Notes: a model not told the origin generated them from the sequence alone. Positions 44,774 through 56,654 are shown, numbered from the stretch's first letter. The stretch: 64,000 bases of DNA from Siphonodentalium dalli (GCA_032622095.1 CP136069.1:45484194-45548193); one strand, 5' to 3'. Numbers and translations are program-made.

Positions 44774-46600
44774 ACTCTTTTTATTTCAAAATGTATTTTT
44801 CAATGTTGAAAACATAAAGAGACTATCAACTATCAATACAACATCATAACCGTTGATAGTTTTTCAATTGTTTGAACACTTGGAATGTGCCAGAAACGGA
44901 CCAATTTAAAAGTTACCTTTGATTCTGTTTGATTTGGTCTCGAATAGATTTAAAAATAGTGAAAATGCCAGCACTATCAGGCACTATTCAATATTAATTT
45001 GAGGTGAAATGCAAACCAGCACTCCTATTCAGTCATCACTTTTATTTGGCACCAGAGAGTGCTTTATCTTATACCTACATATGTTTTTAAGTGTTGGTTA
45101 AGGTCATAATCTATGTTAGAACACATTTATTAGTGAAAACAACTTAAAACAATGTCCATAATGTGGGTTGAAAAAAATTAAGAGTCTGTAAAGGCCATAA
45201 CCTGCCTTAGAACACAATTATTAATGACTATATTTGAAAACAACTTAAAACAAGGGCAAAAATGTGAATAGAAATAAATTTGCACAAACTCATTTTTTCG
45301 GGCCTCTTCGGACCCACCCACCCCAGCCCTGTATGATAAAATTTTTGTGCGACCCGACCCCACCCCCCTGCAAAGTTCAGTATATTTACCGTCGGTGGGC
45401 TTCCAAATAATTTCAGGGAATAAGTTTTTTTGATAAATAGTTAATAAATAACACAATTTTGTTATAAAAAGCTATATTCCTGTCTATTCACCTATTTTAA
45501 TTGCTGTATAATAACGTAGAGCTAATATAGAGCTACACTTATGTTGCACAGAAACGCGCACAGCTTTTTAGTTTTATGGGAAATTTGAAAACATTAAAAA
45601 AAAAACTTTTCATGCTAAACTTTATATAATATGATGGGGCACTTAAGCCGCACTTTCAAGCATAAGTTTGGATGTGCCAGTCAAAGTTTTGGGGTGAAAG
45701 CTGTTTGTATTGCAATTAGTTTGAGAATCAATCATCTATCAACAGGAATACATGTAGTACCAATAAAACAGTTATTTGCTGTCATTTTCGTCCTCGATAT
45801 GTGAGATTATATTTCCGACAATTTAATAAAAATTGACGAATACACTGCCACGTCCAGACAAAACAAACAACTAACGCTATAAATAGCTCGGTTGTCTTCA
45901 TGATCTGAACACATTCAGTTGAGTAATAACTGCACATTCCATCCCCTAAGTTACAGCTGGGAAATGTATATATGAGTTAAAAGCAAATTTCCGCAGATAT
46001 ATAAGGGAGCTATATCGAAAAGAACACTATATCACATGAAACCCCTATACAGTCTACCGTACACTGCCAGATAATTGCCTTAGATCTGAGGAGAAACACA
46101 GTGCAAGGTCATTAAAATTATTCCTTCCACAACACAGTTCCTGGGCATATATATACGCTATACTGTATACATGCTATAATATCTTTGAAAAATCCATTAG
46201 ATATTTTCTTATCTCTCACTATAGCGAATAATATATAGCCTCGTGCCTCCCATGATACTTGGCATCGCGCCAAGTAAATTACCGCGCGGATTAATACTAT
46301 TTAGAAAAGCCGCGCTTGACAGACATTGCAAAATGATTGCTTTGTTCATTAAAGTTAAATTATTGTCCAACTTCGTTGCACTAAAGAAAATAGGTGCAAA
46401 AACAAAGACGCAAATTGTGCGACTACATGTATATATGTTTCGTCGCAAAGCAGAGCGCGCAATACTGTCGTATACGGCTGTGAAGCGTCTCAGCCAACGC
46501 CGTGCATGTATGCATTTTACATGCATTTTTCAGCTTCTTTTAAAGATTTTGATTTATTAAAACGGCATAAAGCTCTAGTTTTTTTTTTCATGTGATATAT
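44774..46600. other. Stretch without a recognisable gene
   Basis: AT-rich. 45120-45250 contains two similar segments (ACAACTTAAAACAATGTCC and ACAACTTAAAACAAGGGCA, each preceded by GAACACA...TTATTA). 46209-46560 has overlapping open frames of 105 codons on both strands and locally higher CpG (GCATCGCGCCAAGTAAATTA). Neither frame shows a recognisable domain. Confidence 0.4.
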
Positions 46601-46613
46601 AAGATCTTCAACT

Positions 46614-47069
46614 CGTTATGTTGGGATAAGAGATTTTATGAAACTCATTTGATAAATTTGATTCACAACTCGTATATACGACTCGTTGTGAATCAAATTT
46701 ATCAAACGAGTTTCATAAAATCTTATATCACGAATATTAATTCAGATATGACGAATTATGAGAAATTTAGATTTATTATGAAGAATGAACACAAAGCAAC
46801 CATTAATGTTATATGTGACATGATCCGGTCTTTCTTCACCGCTCGGGATTCCAATAAAAGCTAGTCAATTCATAATTTATAACTGATGAAAAGAGAAAAA
46901 AGAAATTCGTTAGGAAACTACATTGTACGTGTATATGCATATATGTTATTCATCAATTATATATAGTTACTTTTTGTCAAATTATATGTATTTTATTCAT
47001 GTTTGCAACTGCCCATTTGGGTGTATTTTGCATTAAAATCTTATCGTATCTTATCCCAACATAACTCGT
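46614..47069. mobile_element. Foldback element with CGTTATGTTGGGATAAGA ends
   Basis: The left end CGTTATGTTGGGATAAGA (46614-46631) and right end TCTTATCCCAACATAACTCG (47050-47069) are complementary. Nested at the left is a near-perfect hairpin (46628-46727): TTTTATGAAACTCATTTGAT / ATCAAACGAGTTTCATAAAA, around CTCGTATATACGACTCG. The right end has a one-base difference near its inner edge. Confidence 0.6.
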
Positions 47070-47696
47070 TGGAGATCCTCTATATTACCAGTTTTGGTCT
47101 CGTATATCCTCATAGATCTATATATACCAAAATACTTCAGTCCACAAAATCGGGAGACTATTCCCAACAGACTGATTTCTGCTTTTGCAACACACGTTTT
47201 ATACACCTGACACGTGCATACCTGAACCTTTTGCTGGCTAGTACCCTCTCGACTTCGGCTATATTAGTCCAGGAGATATTGGTCGACCATTAGGTAGGTT
47301 GACCCCCTCGCGTACTTTTCAAAGTCGTCTTTTAAATAACGCATGTGTGTTCGCTATAACATATAACTAGAATGCACTCACTGGAGCTGCCTATACTTGC
47401 GCCCATCACACATTTGGCATGTTGTGTTGTGTCTTGCCAACAACAGTTTGAACCACTGGTGCTGGCCCCTCGTTTGAGAGATCGATAACAAAAATCTAGA
47501 TATCAAATCTCTGTTCATCCATCGCTGAAATAGTTGTGTGTACGGACATAATATCCCTGTTATGATGATATGGACCCCAGTTGGCTGCATATTAGGAACG
47601 ATAACTCTATCCGATATAATTACAGGTGAGACATATTGGTAGTGCATGTTTTTTACCTGTTAACCAACTACCAGATTTAGGCCACTCCGATGCATG

Positions 47697-47995
47697 GTGT
47701 ATTATCTACATGTATATTACGTGAAGACCTTGATGGGGATAGCTTCAGTCTTGAATGTTAAAGTGACACACTGCGCTCGCTGAACGAAGTCTCTCCATGT
47801 GAACGATGTATTATCTACATGTATATCACGTGATGACCTCGATGAACGATGGGCAGCTTCCGCCCTGAATATTAAGGGTCAAAATGCACTCAGTATTTGA
47901 ATATTAAATGGACAATAGGCTCTCACGGGGGATGATTGTTAAAGTGACACAAGGCATTCACTATGGATGAATGTTAAAGTGACACTAGGCACTCA
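47697..47995. repeat. Decayed direct repeats
   Basis: TATTATCTACATGTATATTACGTG-like segments at ~47698 and ~47808, and ATGTTAAAGTGACAC at ~47756, ~47937 and ~47973 (followed by variants of AGGCACTCAC). The preceding 47070-47690 holds nothing I can name. Confidence 0.5.
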
Positions 47996-48100
47996 CGCGT
48001 TGACGTGCGCGTTACTAGGACTGACCCGCAGTTTATAAGGGTATACGTCTTGGATGGTAATTTGGCGCCTATAAAAATTACTAATTTGTTTTTAATTTGT

Positions 48101-48335
48101 GATGTTTTTGAAATTTTTGAAGTTTTTGAAATTTTCGAAGTTTTTGAAATTTTTGAAGTTTTTGAAATTTTTGAAATTTTTGAAGTTTTTGAAATTTTTG
48201 AAATTTTTGAAGTTTTTAAAAAATTTGAAGTTTTTGAAATTTTTGAAATTTTTGAAGTTTTTGAAGTTTTTGAAATTTTTGAACTTTTTGAACTTTTTGA
48301 ACTTTTTGAAATTTTTGAACTTTTTGAAATTGTTC
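48101..48335. repeat. 9 bp minisatellite TTTTTGAAR, ~26 units
   Basis: Strict 9-base period of TTTTTGAAA/TTTTTGAAG, shifting to TTTTTGAAC units at the right end. Because 9 is a multiple of 3, open frames persist on both strands (Phe-Glu-Ile/Val/Leu on +, Lys-Asn-Phe on -). Confidence 0.9.
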
Positions 48336-48544
48336 AATATTGTTCATTTATGAACGATTTATTACCAAAATAAAACCAGATAACAATGCAAATTAAGTAT
48401 ATATGTGGATTTAAATTACAATTGATGCAACCATTTCATATTAGCGCGTGTTCATTTTTTACAGTGTGTACTTCCGGTATGACGTAACATATTCACGGAA
48501 GGAAGGAAGGAAGGATAAACAGACATCCGAACCGAAAACATTAC

Positions 48545-49030
48545 TTGCGTCCAGCATGGACTGGCGCAAGTAATTATATTTCAAATAAATGTTTCCAAAG
48601 CCACTGTGGTGTATTTTATACTTCCCTAGTTTCGCCATATTGGAGGGAGAACTCATTGAATGCCGTGACCAGCATGGTCTGTACTATCTCTACTGTAACG
48701 TTCTCTGTTGTAACAGGCCAAAACGTTACAGGAGAGACCAATACTGTAACGAAAGGAGAAGGCTGCTGTTTACAGAGGCTGTTTGTGCGTGAACACACGC
48801 AACACCAAGCTGAAATATCTAGAGGGTGCAACTGGGGTCTTGTTCTTCTTTCAGATTACAAAATGTGTTTGATTTGGAAAATATTATTACGCCACACCAT
48901 GGTGTTGCTTGGTACGCAGATTTTCATATTCTGTGGTCGATCGATAATCCACTGGGCGACTGTATTATTATGGTTACCGATAGAGTCACGATAGTACAAC
49001 AAAGATTAGCACATGTGTTTACGTCACCGG
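48545..49030 (+). other. Open-frame-rich stretch of unknown status
   Basis: A 149-codon frame (48545-48994) overlaps two other open frames on +. A good acceptor-like TTGTTCTTCTTTCAG ends at 48855, after which a different frame reads ENIITPHHGVAWYADFHILW. Exonic DNA is possible but I cannot assemble a consistent gene, and no domain is recognised. Confidence 0.2.
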
Positions 49031-49039
49031 TGTACTTGT

Positions 49040-49810
49040 GGGGGCATGTTTCTATTATGAAGGTTCGCTATCCCGAAGGTCCGCTATTCCGAAGGTTCTC
49101 TATTCCGAAGGTTTTTGTTATTTTTAGGTTAATTCTATATTCTAAAGTATTGAGACTAATTTGAGAGGGTTCATTATCACAAAGATTCTTTTTACGGAGT
49201 GTGCGCTCACATCCGAACTGATCCTGCGCGCATACCGATACAGATACAGGAGGAAATAACTTAACTTAGAACATTAAATGTGATTTTGTTTTGTTTTCGC
49301 GGGTTTTCTTGAGATTTAATGTCATTACGTGGGCCCATACTTTTGAATTCTTGGCATATAATATGAATGTTGTGGTATATTGTGGACCCTCCCCCATTGG
49401 GACATGACACAAGTACAGTTGACTTAAGTGATGTTCTGTGTGCGCTCCAATTTGGAGTTCAATATTTTAAGGGCCAAATTTAGGATTTTATGGGCCCATA
49501 CCTTTGAACTCTGGGCATATAATATGAATATTGGGGGCATGTCTCTAATCCGAAGGTTCACTATCCAGAATGTCCACTATTCCGAAATTTCTCTGAATTT
49601 TCGCTATTCCGAAGGTTCACCAATTAGAAGGTTCGTTATTCCGAAGGTTCTGTATTCCGAAGGTTTTTGTTATTTTAATTCTATATTCTAAAGTATTGGG
49701 AGGGTTCATTATCACGAAGATTCTTTTTATGAAGGAAATAACTTAAAACATTAAATGTGATTTTGTTTTGTTTTCGCGGGTTTTCTTGAGTTTAATGTCA
49801 TTACGTATGA
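49040..49810. repeat. Two direct copies of a TTCCGAAGGTTC-type repeat block
   Basis: 49040-49335 and 49530-49810 both contain CTATTCCGAAGGTT units, a TTAATTCTATATTCTAAAGT segment, GAGGGTTCATTATCAC and ATGTGATTTTGTTTTGTTTT followed by CGCGGGTTTTCTTGAG. Between them GCATATAATATGAAT is also duplicated. The first copy has extra GTGTGCGCTCACATCCGAAC sequence. Confidence 0.7.
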
Positions 49811-50269
49811 CTTTATTTCTCATTAAATATTCACGCCAAGCAGCCCACACAATTGCTATGTTTCCATGCGATTTAATGTCACTACGTGTGACCTAATATC
49901 TCAATAATCTGAGGCAAGAGTACGCCTGCTAAAGGCGAATTATAACAGTGGGACTATAACGCTCAATGAATACTGGGAACTATAACAAACTGCGCAGCAG
50001 AATATCGCTGATTAAACGAGTATGAGATGAGCCTAACTGCAATTGTGACTTTGTTTAAAGGCCCACTTAATTTTCGAGTCATTCATTTTTGTTATAGTAT
50101 ATACGGTTTTAATAACAATTTATGCCATAAAATTTGAATAAATTACTATAATTCATCACCATTTGAAACGCAGAATCCTTCTATCTCCTAGTTTGAAACA
50201 CCTTTAAAATACCGCGACAAGTCGTGCGTCGTATATCTAGCAATTAGCAACTAACATGTCCTCTTCGGC

Positions 50270-50850
50270 TTTCCATAGATTTCAACGTAATTTGATACTT
50301 ATGGGTATTTGTGTCCGGGAAGTGTTTTGGACGGGTCAAATCGTGAGCCCGACCTGACCTTTAAAACTGTCAATGCAAGGTCAATTTGGGTAAAACGGAC
50401 AAATTTCGGCGAAATTTGATACCTAGGTATACTTTTGTCCGGGGAGTGGTTTGAACGGGTCAAATCGTGACATCGGCGTGACCTTGACCTTCAATGTGGT
50501 CAATCAAAGGTCAAATCGGGTAAAACGGATGGATTTCGACGAAATTTGATACCTATGGGTGCTTTTGTCGGGGGAGTGTTTTGGACGGGTCAAATCATGA
50601 CTCCGACCTTACCTTGACCTTCAAAATTGTTAATTAAAGGTCAAGTGGGGTAAAACGGACGGATTTCGACGAAATTTTATACCTAGTGGTACTTTTCTCC
50701 GGGTGGGGGTGTTTTGGACGGGTCAAATCATGACCCTGACCTGACCTTGACTTTCGAAATAGTCAATTGAAGGTCAAATCGCGCCTTTCGCCGGAAATCA
50801 GATGGGAAACATCCCGGACGAAGTCGGGCCCATCAGCTCGTGTAATAAAG
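50270..50850 (-). repeat. Family H-like tandem repeat, ~125 bp units
   Basis: Four units marked by TTTTGGACGGGTCAAATC (near 50321, 50448, 50579 and 50712), each with GGTAAAACGGA and TTTGATACCTA. It ends GGACGAAGTCGGGCCCATC, the complement of the ACCCGACTTCGTCC head at 23206, so this copy is inverted. Confidence 0.65.
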
Positions 50851-50939
50851 AAGACAGTTTGAAGAAAGTAATGTATAACACGAGAAACGGGAAAACTTGA
50901 AATATAGAAGTATGCAAATTTCCCAGATAAAATTTGAAA

Positions 50940-51050
50940 GCTAGTTTATAGAATAATTGTATTATAATTTATATTTATGGCTAATAATATGATCTTGGTG
51001 GCGTTACCATTTCTGACTATGGTTTTCTTGTCATTTACGTGCGTCGATGT
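50940..51050 (+). repeat. Family M fragment
   Basis: TTTATGGCTAATAATATGAT then GGCGTTACCATTTCTGACTA and TGGTTTTCTTGT, matching 61150-61210 and 63885-63945. Confidence 0.65.
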
Positions 51051-51548
51051 TTTGAATTTTCGTTACATGAAAGATATGTTTATGTTACATTAAAGATGTT
51101 CTTATGTGGTAAGTCGATTTTGCATTTCATGTGATTGTTATGAAACCATGATAGCCGGGAGAAAACATCAATTATACCGAGACTGTTACTTTGTATTAGT
51201 TATTCCTTAGGTTGCAACATGATTCCGTGTACGATCTAACTCAAATCGAGTGGCCGTTACAGTAAATACAACAATTGTTATCCAGAGGACATGCCTGTGG
51301 CATTTAATAATTTTTTCTCCTTTCTTTGCCGCGGAAATATATCACACGATATACATAATATTTAATTGGTTATGTTTGTCTTTCAACTCGAACTATTTTT
51401 CTGGTTTGGATAATAGTAACCTTTCTAGTGTTAAATTTTGGAAATTAGTGTTACACGAGGGATATATGTATGTTATAGTAAGGATATTGATACGTTGTGA
51501 GTTGATTATGCGTTAGGGGGACGTCTTTTAAACAATATGGCCATCCCA

Positions 51549-52180
51549 GATAGCATGACTACGTTGGGCCAACGTTGGCATAATGTCGGCACGGTTGGTA
51601 TTAGGTTTGGTTGGGTTGACGTTGTTGGCCCAACGTATTCCTCCCAACCGTTGGAAATATAACGTTGGCCCAACGCGAACATGCCAACGGAATTATCTGC
51701 AGTAAATTGGTTGGGTTGGCGTGGTTGGCCCTTGGTTGGCCCAACGTATTCCTCCCAACCGTTGGAAATATAACGTTAGCCCCCAACGTTGAGCCATCGC
51801 GAACATGCCAACGGAATTATCTGCAGTATAAATTGGTTGGGTTGGCGTGGTTGGCCTTTGGTTGGCCCAACGTATTCCTCTAAACCGTTGGAAATATAAC
51901 GTTGCCCAACGCGGATATGCCAACGGAATTATCTGCAGTAAATTTGTTGGGTTGGTGTGGTTGGTCCTTGGTTGGCCCAACGTATTCCTCCCAACCGTTG
52001 AAAGTATAACGTTGGACCAACGCCAACACGAAAATGGAATTTACTGTACACATCACATTGGTTGGGTTTACGTTGTTGGCCCTTGGTTGACCCCAATTAA
52101 GGTATTCCTCCCATGAAACAGTTGGAATTATAACGTTGGTCCAATGTTGGGTCAACGCTAACGGCCTCATGGCAGTCCAA
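51549..52180. repeat. Family J tandem repeats (TTGGCCCAACGT type), block 1
   Basis: About five units of ~115-125 bp, each with GGTTGGGTTGGCGTGGTTGG, CCAACGTATTCCTCCCAACC and CCAACGGAATTATCTGCAGT. The unit is rich in the near-palindrome CCAACGTTGG. Open frames through it are artefacts (Trp/Pro/Asn-rich on both strands). Confidence 0.85.
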
Positions 52181-52289
52181 TTACATAACGCGTACATACA
52201 TGTGATATAAATCTCAACGATATGCCGATACTTTATGTTCCGTAAACACACGTACAATCATTGCTGACACAATATATGCTACGATATGT

Positions 52290-53135
52290 CATAAAATACG
52301 TTGGATGGTGTCGGTTGGTATATCGTTGGCCCAACGTAATGCCAACGTAGATGACGTAGAAAGCTCTGACGTCAAACTCTACGCGCGTGCACACAACGGA
52401 TCAGGCGTCTGCTTTTCTTATTGCGCGCTTTGTTCTGGCTCTCGTTCAGTGTTGCTGCTGGTATTGATTTGAGCAAATAAAGGATTCAGTTTCTTTAATT
52501 TGGAATTCAAGGATTTGTTCGTTCTGTAGATGCCGCCATCGGTCATCGAGTCGCTATCCGAGGTAGGTTTACGTTTGTGAGAAACTACTCTTTTGTGTAA
52601 AACTAATTATTTTTCCCAATATTTTTCTCGGAATCAAAAAGTTCTGAATGTTTGCACGGCGTACATATAAGTTATAGCGGAGAATACTTATTGACATGCA
52701 TAGTAGTTTCTCACAAACTTGCATCAGATAGCGACATGGTGGCTGAATGAGGTAACTGAATTATGAACGGATTATTGGATGCCACACAAAAAATACAAAA
52801 TTCCCCAACGTTATGCCAACCAATTTAGTTTGAGTTCCCAACGTTGTGCCTCTGTTGGGTCAACGTTATGCCAACCAAAGGGTTTCGTTTCCAACGTTGG
52901 GCCAACGTTATGCCAACCATGTGGTCTGGATATCAACGTTTAATTGGCCCAACGTTGGGCCAGCGCTCTGTATATGTCGTCCAACGTTGGCCCAACGTAG
53001 TAGATATGGCAAGAAACGTGGCCAACAGAAAATACATCGGCATTTTTGTCCCAGTCATAAGTCCGCCATATATGCAACGTAGGCCCAATGCGTTGGCCCA
53101 ACGTTGACCCAATGAGCAAAATTACGTTGGCCCAA
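52290..53135. repeat. Family J repeats, block 2, interrupted by ~430 bp of other sequence
   Basis: TTGGCCCAACGTAATGCCAA at 52325 and a run of TTGGGCCAACGTTATGCCAA units at 52800-53135. The interruption (52380-52790) includes an inverted pair GTTTGTGAGAAACTACT (52572-52588) / AGTAGTTTCTCACAAAC (52704-52720) around TCGCTATC/GATAGCGA segments. It also contains a short ATG frame, MPPSVIESLSE, followed by GTAGGT at 52563. Confidence 0.75.
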
Positions 53136-53136
53136 G

Positions 53137-53355
53137 TGGTTGTGGGTGGTGAGGAGATATGTGAGGAGGTCGAGCAAGGTAGCGTGGTCAGTGAAAGCTG
53201 TGAGCAGAGTTGTGTGCGCGTCGATGTTACTGTTGTTGATGAGGACATAGTTGATGGAAGCTGGGTTGAACACGATTATTGCAAGAATTATGAGTCGAGC
53301 ATGCACCAAGGTTCACAGGTAGAGGTTGCCGCGGAAATACGGGGCGAGCAGATAT
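53137..53355 (+). CDS. Candidate exon of an unrecognised gene
   Basis: The frame is open from 53061. Past the J repeat it reads VVVGGEEICEEVEQGSVVSE, SCEQSCVRVDVTVVDEDIVD and then AAEIRGEQI, acidic and Val/Glu-rich. A GTAAGA donor at 53356 would leave one base. The next candidate exon at 53475 supplies two, so the join keeps frame. The motif GGEEICEEVEQG is echoed by RGEQICKKTVVEQG, so a small internal duplication may exist. The start is uncertain (53061-53137). No domain recognised; it might instead be a repeat-derived frame. Confidence 0.3.
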
Positions 53356-53474
53356 GTAAGAAGACGGTGGTTGAGCAAGGTGTTGCGTTAAATATTCTAA
53401 CTGCTTTTGCTGGCCGAAAAAATGTAATGACATTTCTTGGTATAATTATGATGATGTGATCTCGTTTATTCCAG

Positions 53475-53557
53475 ATCCACAACTGATCGAGGGGTCTCAT
53501 TCACATTTCGCTGTTGGGGAATGTGCGTGGGACTCGGCGATGAGTAAACTGTTTTAA
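53475..53557 (+). CDS. Candidate terminal exon of an unrecognised gene
   Basis: After TCGTTTATTCCAG (AG at 53473-53474) the frame continuing from 53355 reads YPQLIEGSHSHFAVGECAWD and SAMSKLF, then TAA at 53555-53557. Codon-like composition and phase agreement with 53356 are the only support; no AATAAA was seen shortly downstream. Confidence 0.3.
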
Positions 53558-53605
53558 AGGTTATCATTACTTCACCTCACTAATATACTTTTTTTAATAT
53601 GTGAA

Positions 53606-53672
53606 TATAATCACAGGTCCCCAGAACAAAAATTGTGGTAAATTTTTTTTCTGGGGACCTGTGAATATAATG
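53606..53672. repeat. Small hairpin with CACAGGTCCCCAG arms
   Basis: AATATAATCACAGGTCCCCAG and CTGGGGACCTGTGAATATAA arms around a short AT-rich loop. It could be a minimal foldback element. Confidence 0.65.
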
Positions 53673-53699
53673 AAGGTGGAATTCATGCTTGTAATGATG

Positions 53700-55800
53700 A
53701 ATTCGAGCAACGTGCATCGGGATAGCTTATCTAACACCAGGAACATGTACTTATATTTATGAAACACGGACATGCACTTGTTTTAATTTATCTCAACCGA
53801 GCACAAAGCTAAACGAGACAGGTATATACGAAAGGGATTCAAATATACAATGGGTGCTAATTTACATGTATCCGGATAATCCCATAGCATATCCATGTCG
53901 TACGTTACTCGAATCTATCACAATAGTTTAACCTACACACAATATTCTTTATCCTTACATATTGTCCAGTACGCGGGCAGCTCTTCACCACATAGTTGTA
54001 TTATATTTAAACACAAACGAATGTTAGTGTACGTTCATATTATGTCATCTGATAAAGCAAGGGATAGAGTGTTCACCCGACTATAACCAAGGTCTATCGT
54101 GTAACGACAATTTATTTACTATAGCACAAGACACGATGGTATTCAGTTAACAATATTCGTTATACCATATGTGTACTAGATGTGTAAAAAACAGTGGGGC
54201 ATTTATTATGAAAAGAAATTCCACAAATTGAACCTCGTTTTATATAATAGCCTGTATATATGCTATGCGCCATTTTTTGTCAATCGTGTAATCTTTACTG
54301 TAACGCACATCATATATTGATATAGAAATACGCGTCAGAAAACATCATTAAGTATTTGGGACATGAATTCTCGCGAGAATCGCCATAATATTGAATTTGC
54401 ACTGATGCCAGTAAATGATTATGATACCTATATGTATACAAATGACATTTCGCATATGACTGTGTCAGTTGTGTAACGTTGTGGTCCTTACTGTAACAAA
54501 GCCTATTCCTACATCGTATACCAAACGTAAGATATCCTGATTGTGTAGTTCGTCGCTGTATTTTCTTTATGAATAACAGGTTTTATCATCTTGTTAGCAT
54601 ATTTCGTAACTCTGGATTTCGACATGGCTTTTATACAGAAATTTGTCAGATATTGTCCACCCGTAGCAAATATGTGTCTTTCGTGTTGCGCTGAAGTCCG
54701 TCGTGTAACACATATTATTTTTTCATCTATAAATGAAACGTTATATATTTCAATTCCAGTTTTGTTCAATATTTGATGGACAAGCAGTGTCCAATTCAAT
54801 ATTATGTTAGAAAGTGTGTGACATTTGATTATCTTGATTTAATAAAGTTTAATGTTGTGTTGAAATTAAATTTTTCTGAGAAAAATGAGTTACATTATGG
54901 CCCCCATTGAAAACCAGCTATACAAATGACAACAACTTTCCCCATTATCGGAACTAAAAAAATGCCATGTGGCATATCTGTAATTTTGACCAAAATTTAT
55001 ATTGACTCATATATGTTATTGTTATGTGAGCAAAACCGGTGTTTTCAACTTCCCCCCCCCGAATGACCTTGACCTGTAAGTGTGACTTTGACCTACACAA
55101 ATAACAGATGACGGAACATCATGTTGAACATTTACCTATATGTATATTTGTATAGGAACTATTCTTACCCAGACCAATTATATTCTTAGATATGACCTTT
55201 TATCCCATTTTTCCCCCAAAAATAGTATATAACCGTTGCCATGGCAACAATAATAGTTACATTTTCTTTCCACTTTTGCTCACTACTACAGGGTTAATAA
55301 GAATGGACAATCCATAAGCTTTCCAACGGTATAAAACAATCCGAATTTGTATTAAACTTCTTAAATATGGCCCTTTTCCTCTAATGGCCGCTCACCTACA
55401 CGTATAACCATGTCTGGTCAAAATACTACGCAGTTTTGCTTATCACGAAAGGGTACCACCAACTTTGAAGGTCTATATCTTGGGAATGAGTTGATATTAT
55501 TGGTAAAACTATAATTCTGTACTAAGCAGTGGTCCTCCAAATTATTTTAAATATATCTTCGTCTCTCTACATCTTTAATTTCAATCAAGTGGGTCGAAGT
55601 TATATGATAGTATCGGAAAAAGCACACATTTTTTAACAATGACCTTGACCTTTACATATGACCTTCACCTTCCCAAGAGGTGAACCTCATTTCAAAAGTT
55701 AGACAATAATGAGTGTTCATATAAAACAACATAATATTTGAAATAATTGAAACAGTTCTCGCCACACACGCAATGTAACACCTAGTTTCCACAGTCGCAA
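53700..55800. other. Stretch without a recognisable gene
   Basis: AT-rich sequence with short frames only. Strings such as ATCTTTACTGTAACGC and CCTTACTGTAACAA recur around 54290 and 54485. GACCTTGACCTTTACA-type segments at 55060-55100 and 55640-55680 suggest fragments of H-like repeats. Confidence 0.4.
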
Positions 55801-55805
55801 TTTTA

Positions 55806-56654
55806 CGTTTCTTCCCTCGCTAAGATCCCCCGAAGATTGCCGAATGTCACTCGGTGCTAAGATCCCCCGAAGATTCCCGAACATCACTACCGAACCTGCG
55901 ACGGAGATTCTCGGTACAAACACATTGTGTATATAATACGTTTATCTACCATTCGTGTGACAGAATCCACTACTACACCATTTCATTTTAAGAGTTTTTT
56001 TAAATGCCAAAATCGTTGGATTTGTGTCCGACGATTAGTTTTCTTGAGTAATTTCTCCCAACCTGCAAGTTTATCTGTGTCACACGATTAACTCGATTTG
56101 CTAAATTCTCCTAACCTGCAATGGCACGCGCTTTTGTCTAACGGAAATTGAATTCAATGGACAAAATCTCCCACACCTGCGTTTTTTTGTTTATATAATA
56201 ATATAAAAAATACTCAACAAATATATATTAGTTACTTTCTGATATGTTTTACCATATTACCTACGATGGGAGGCAATCAAATAATGATACAAACTAGGAA
56301 ATATTTTTTTATAGTGCGCATGAATATACGTTGGAATGTTTGCACGCGATTCCATGTGACGTCACAGTTCATTCATAAATGTTGTTTTGAAGCGCGCACA
56401 TTGCGAATTTCAATTTCAGTCACTATCACTATCAGTCTCTATTACTGCAATTCGTCCCTGTTTTCTATGTGTTGGTTGATCGGATTGAGGATTATAGTTA
56501 TTTTTAATGTATTGTACTGTGCAATCTCCTTTGATGTCGAGGAAATGTTAAAACAATTTCAAAACAAAATACGGCCATTTTGTTATTCTTGTATTTCCGA
56601 AACATACCGAACGACTTCGGGAATAATCGGGGGATCTTAGCGAGGGAAGAAACG
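55806..56654. mobile_element. Element of ~850 bp with 28 bp terminal inverted repeats
   Basis: Left end CGTTTCTTCCCTCGCTAAGA then TCCCCCGA (55806-55833); right end TCGGGGGATCTTAGCGAGGG then AAGAAACG (56627-56654), an exact complement over 28 bases. A second CTAAGATCCCCCGAAGATT lies at 55857. The 124-codon frame at 56266-56640 runs into the right repeat and shows no transposase feature. No target duplication was identified. Confidence 0.65.

Noticed and set aside
46209-46560. Overlapping 105-codon frames on both strands in a CpG-richer patch
   Set aside because: Neither shows a domain or splice sites. The mirrored open frames are typical of chance in a stop-poor patch.
48005-48373. 122-codon + frame with FEIFEV repeats and 81-codon - frame with NFKNFK repeats
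   Set aside because: Both are forced by a 9 bp minisatellite; no promoter, splice or homology support.
51601-52257. Trp/Pro/Asn-rich frames on both strands
   Set aside because: They are translations of the family J tandem repeat; no independent support.
53088-53459. Treating the 123-codon frame as a single intronless gene
   Set aside because: Its first part lies in the J repeat and its C-terminal part is low quality. The spliced alternative ending at 53557 reads better, and even that is only tentative.
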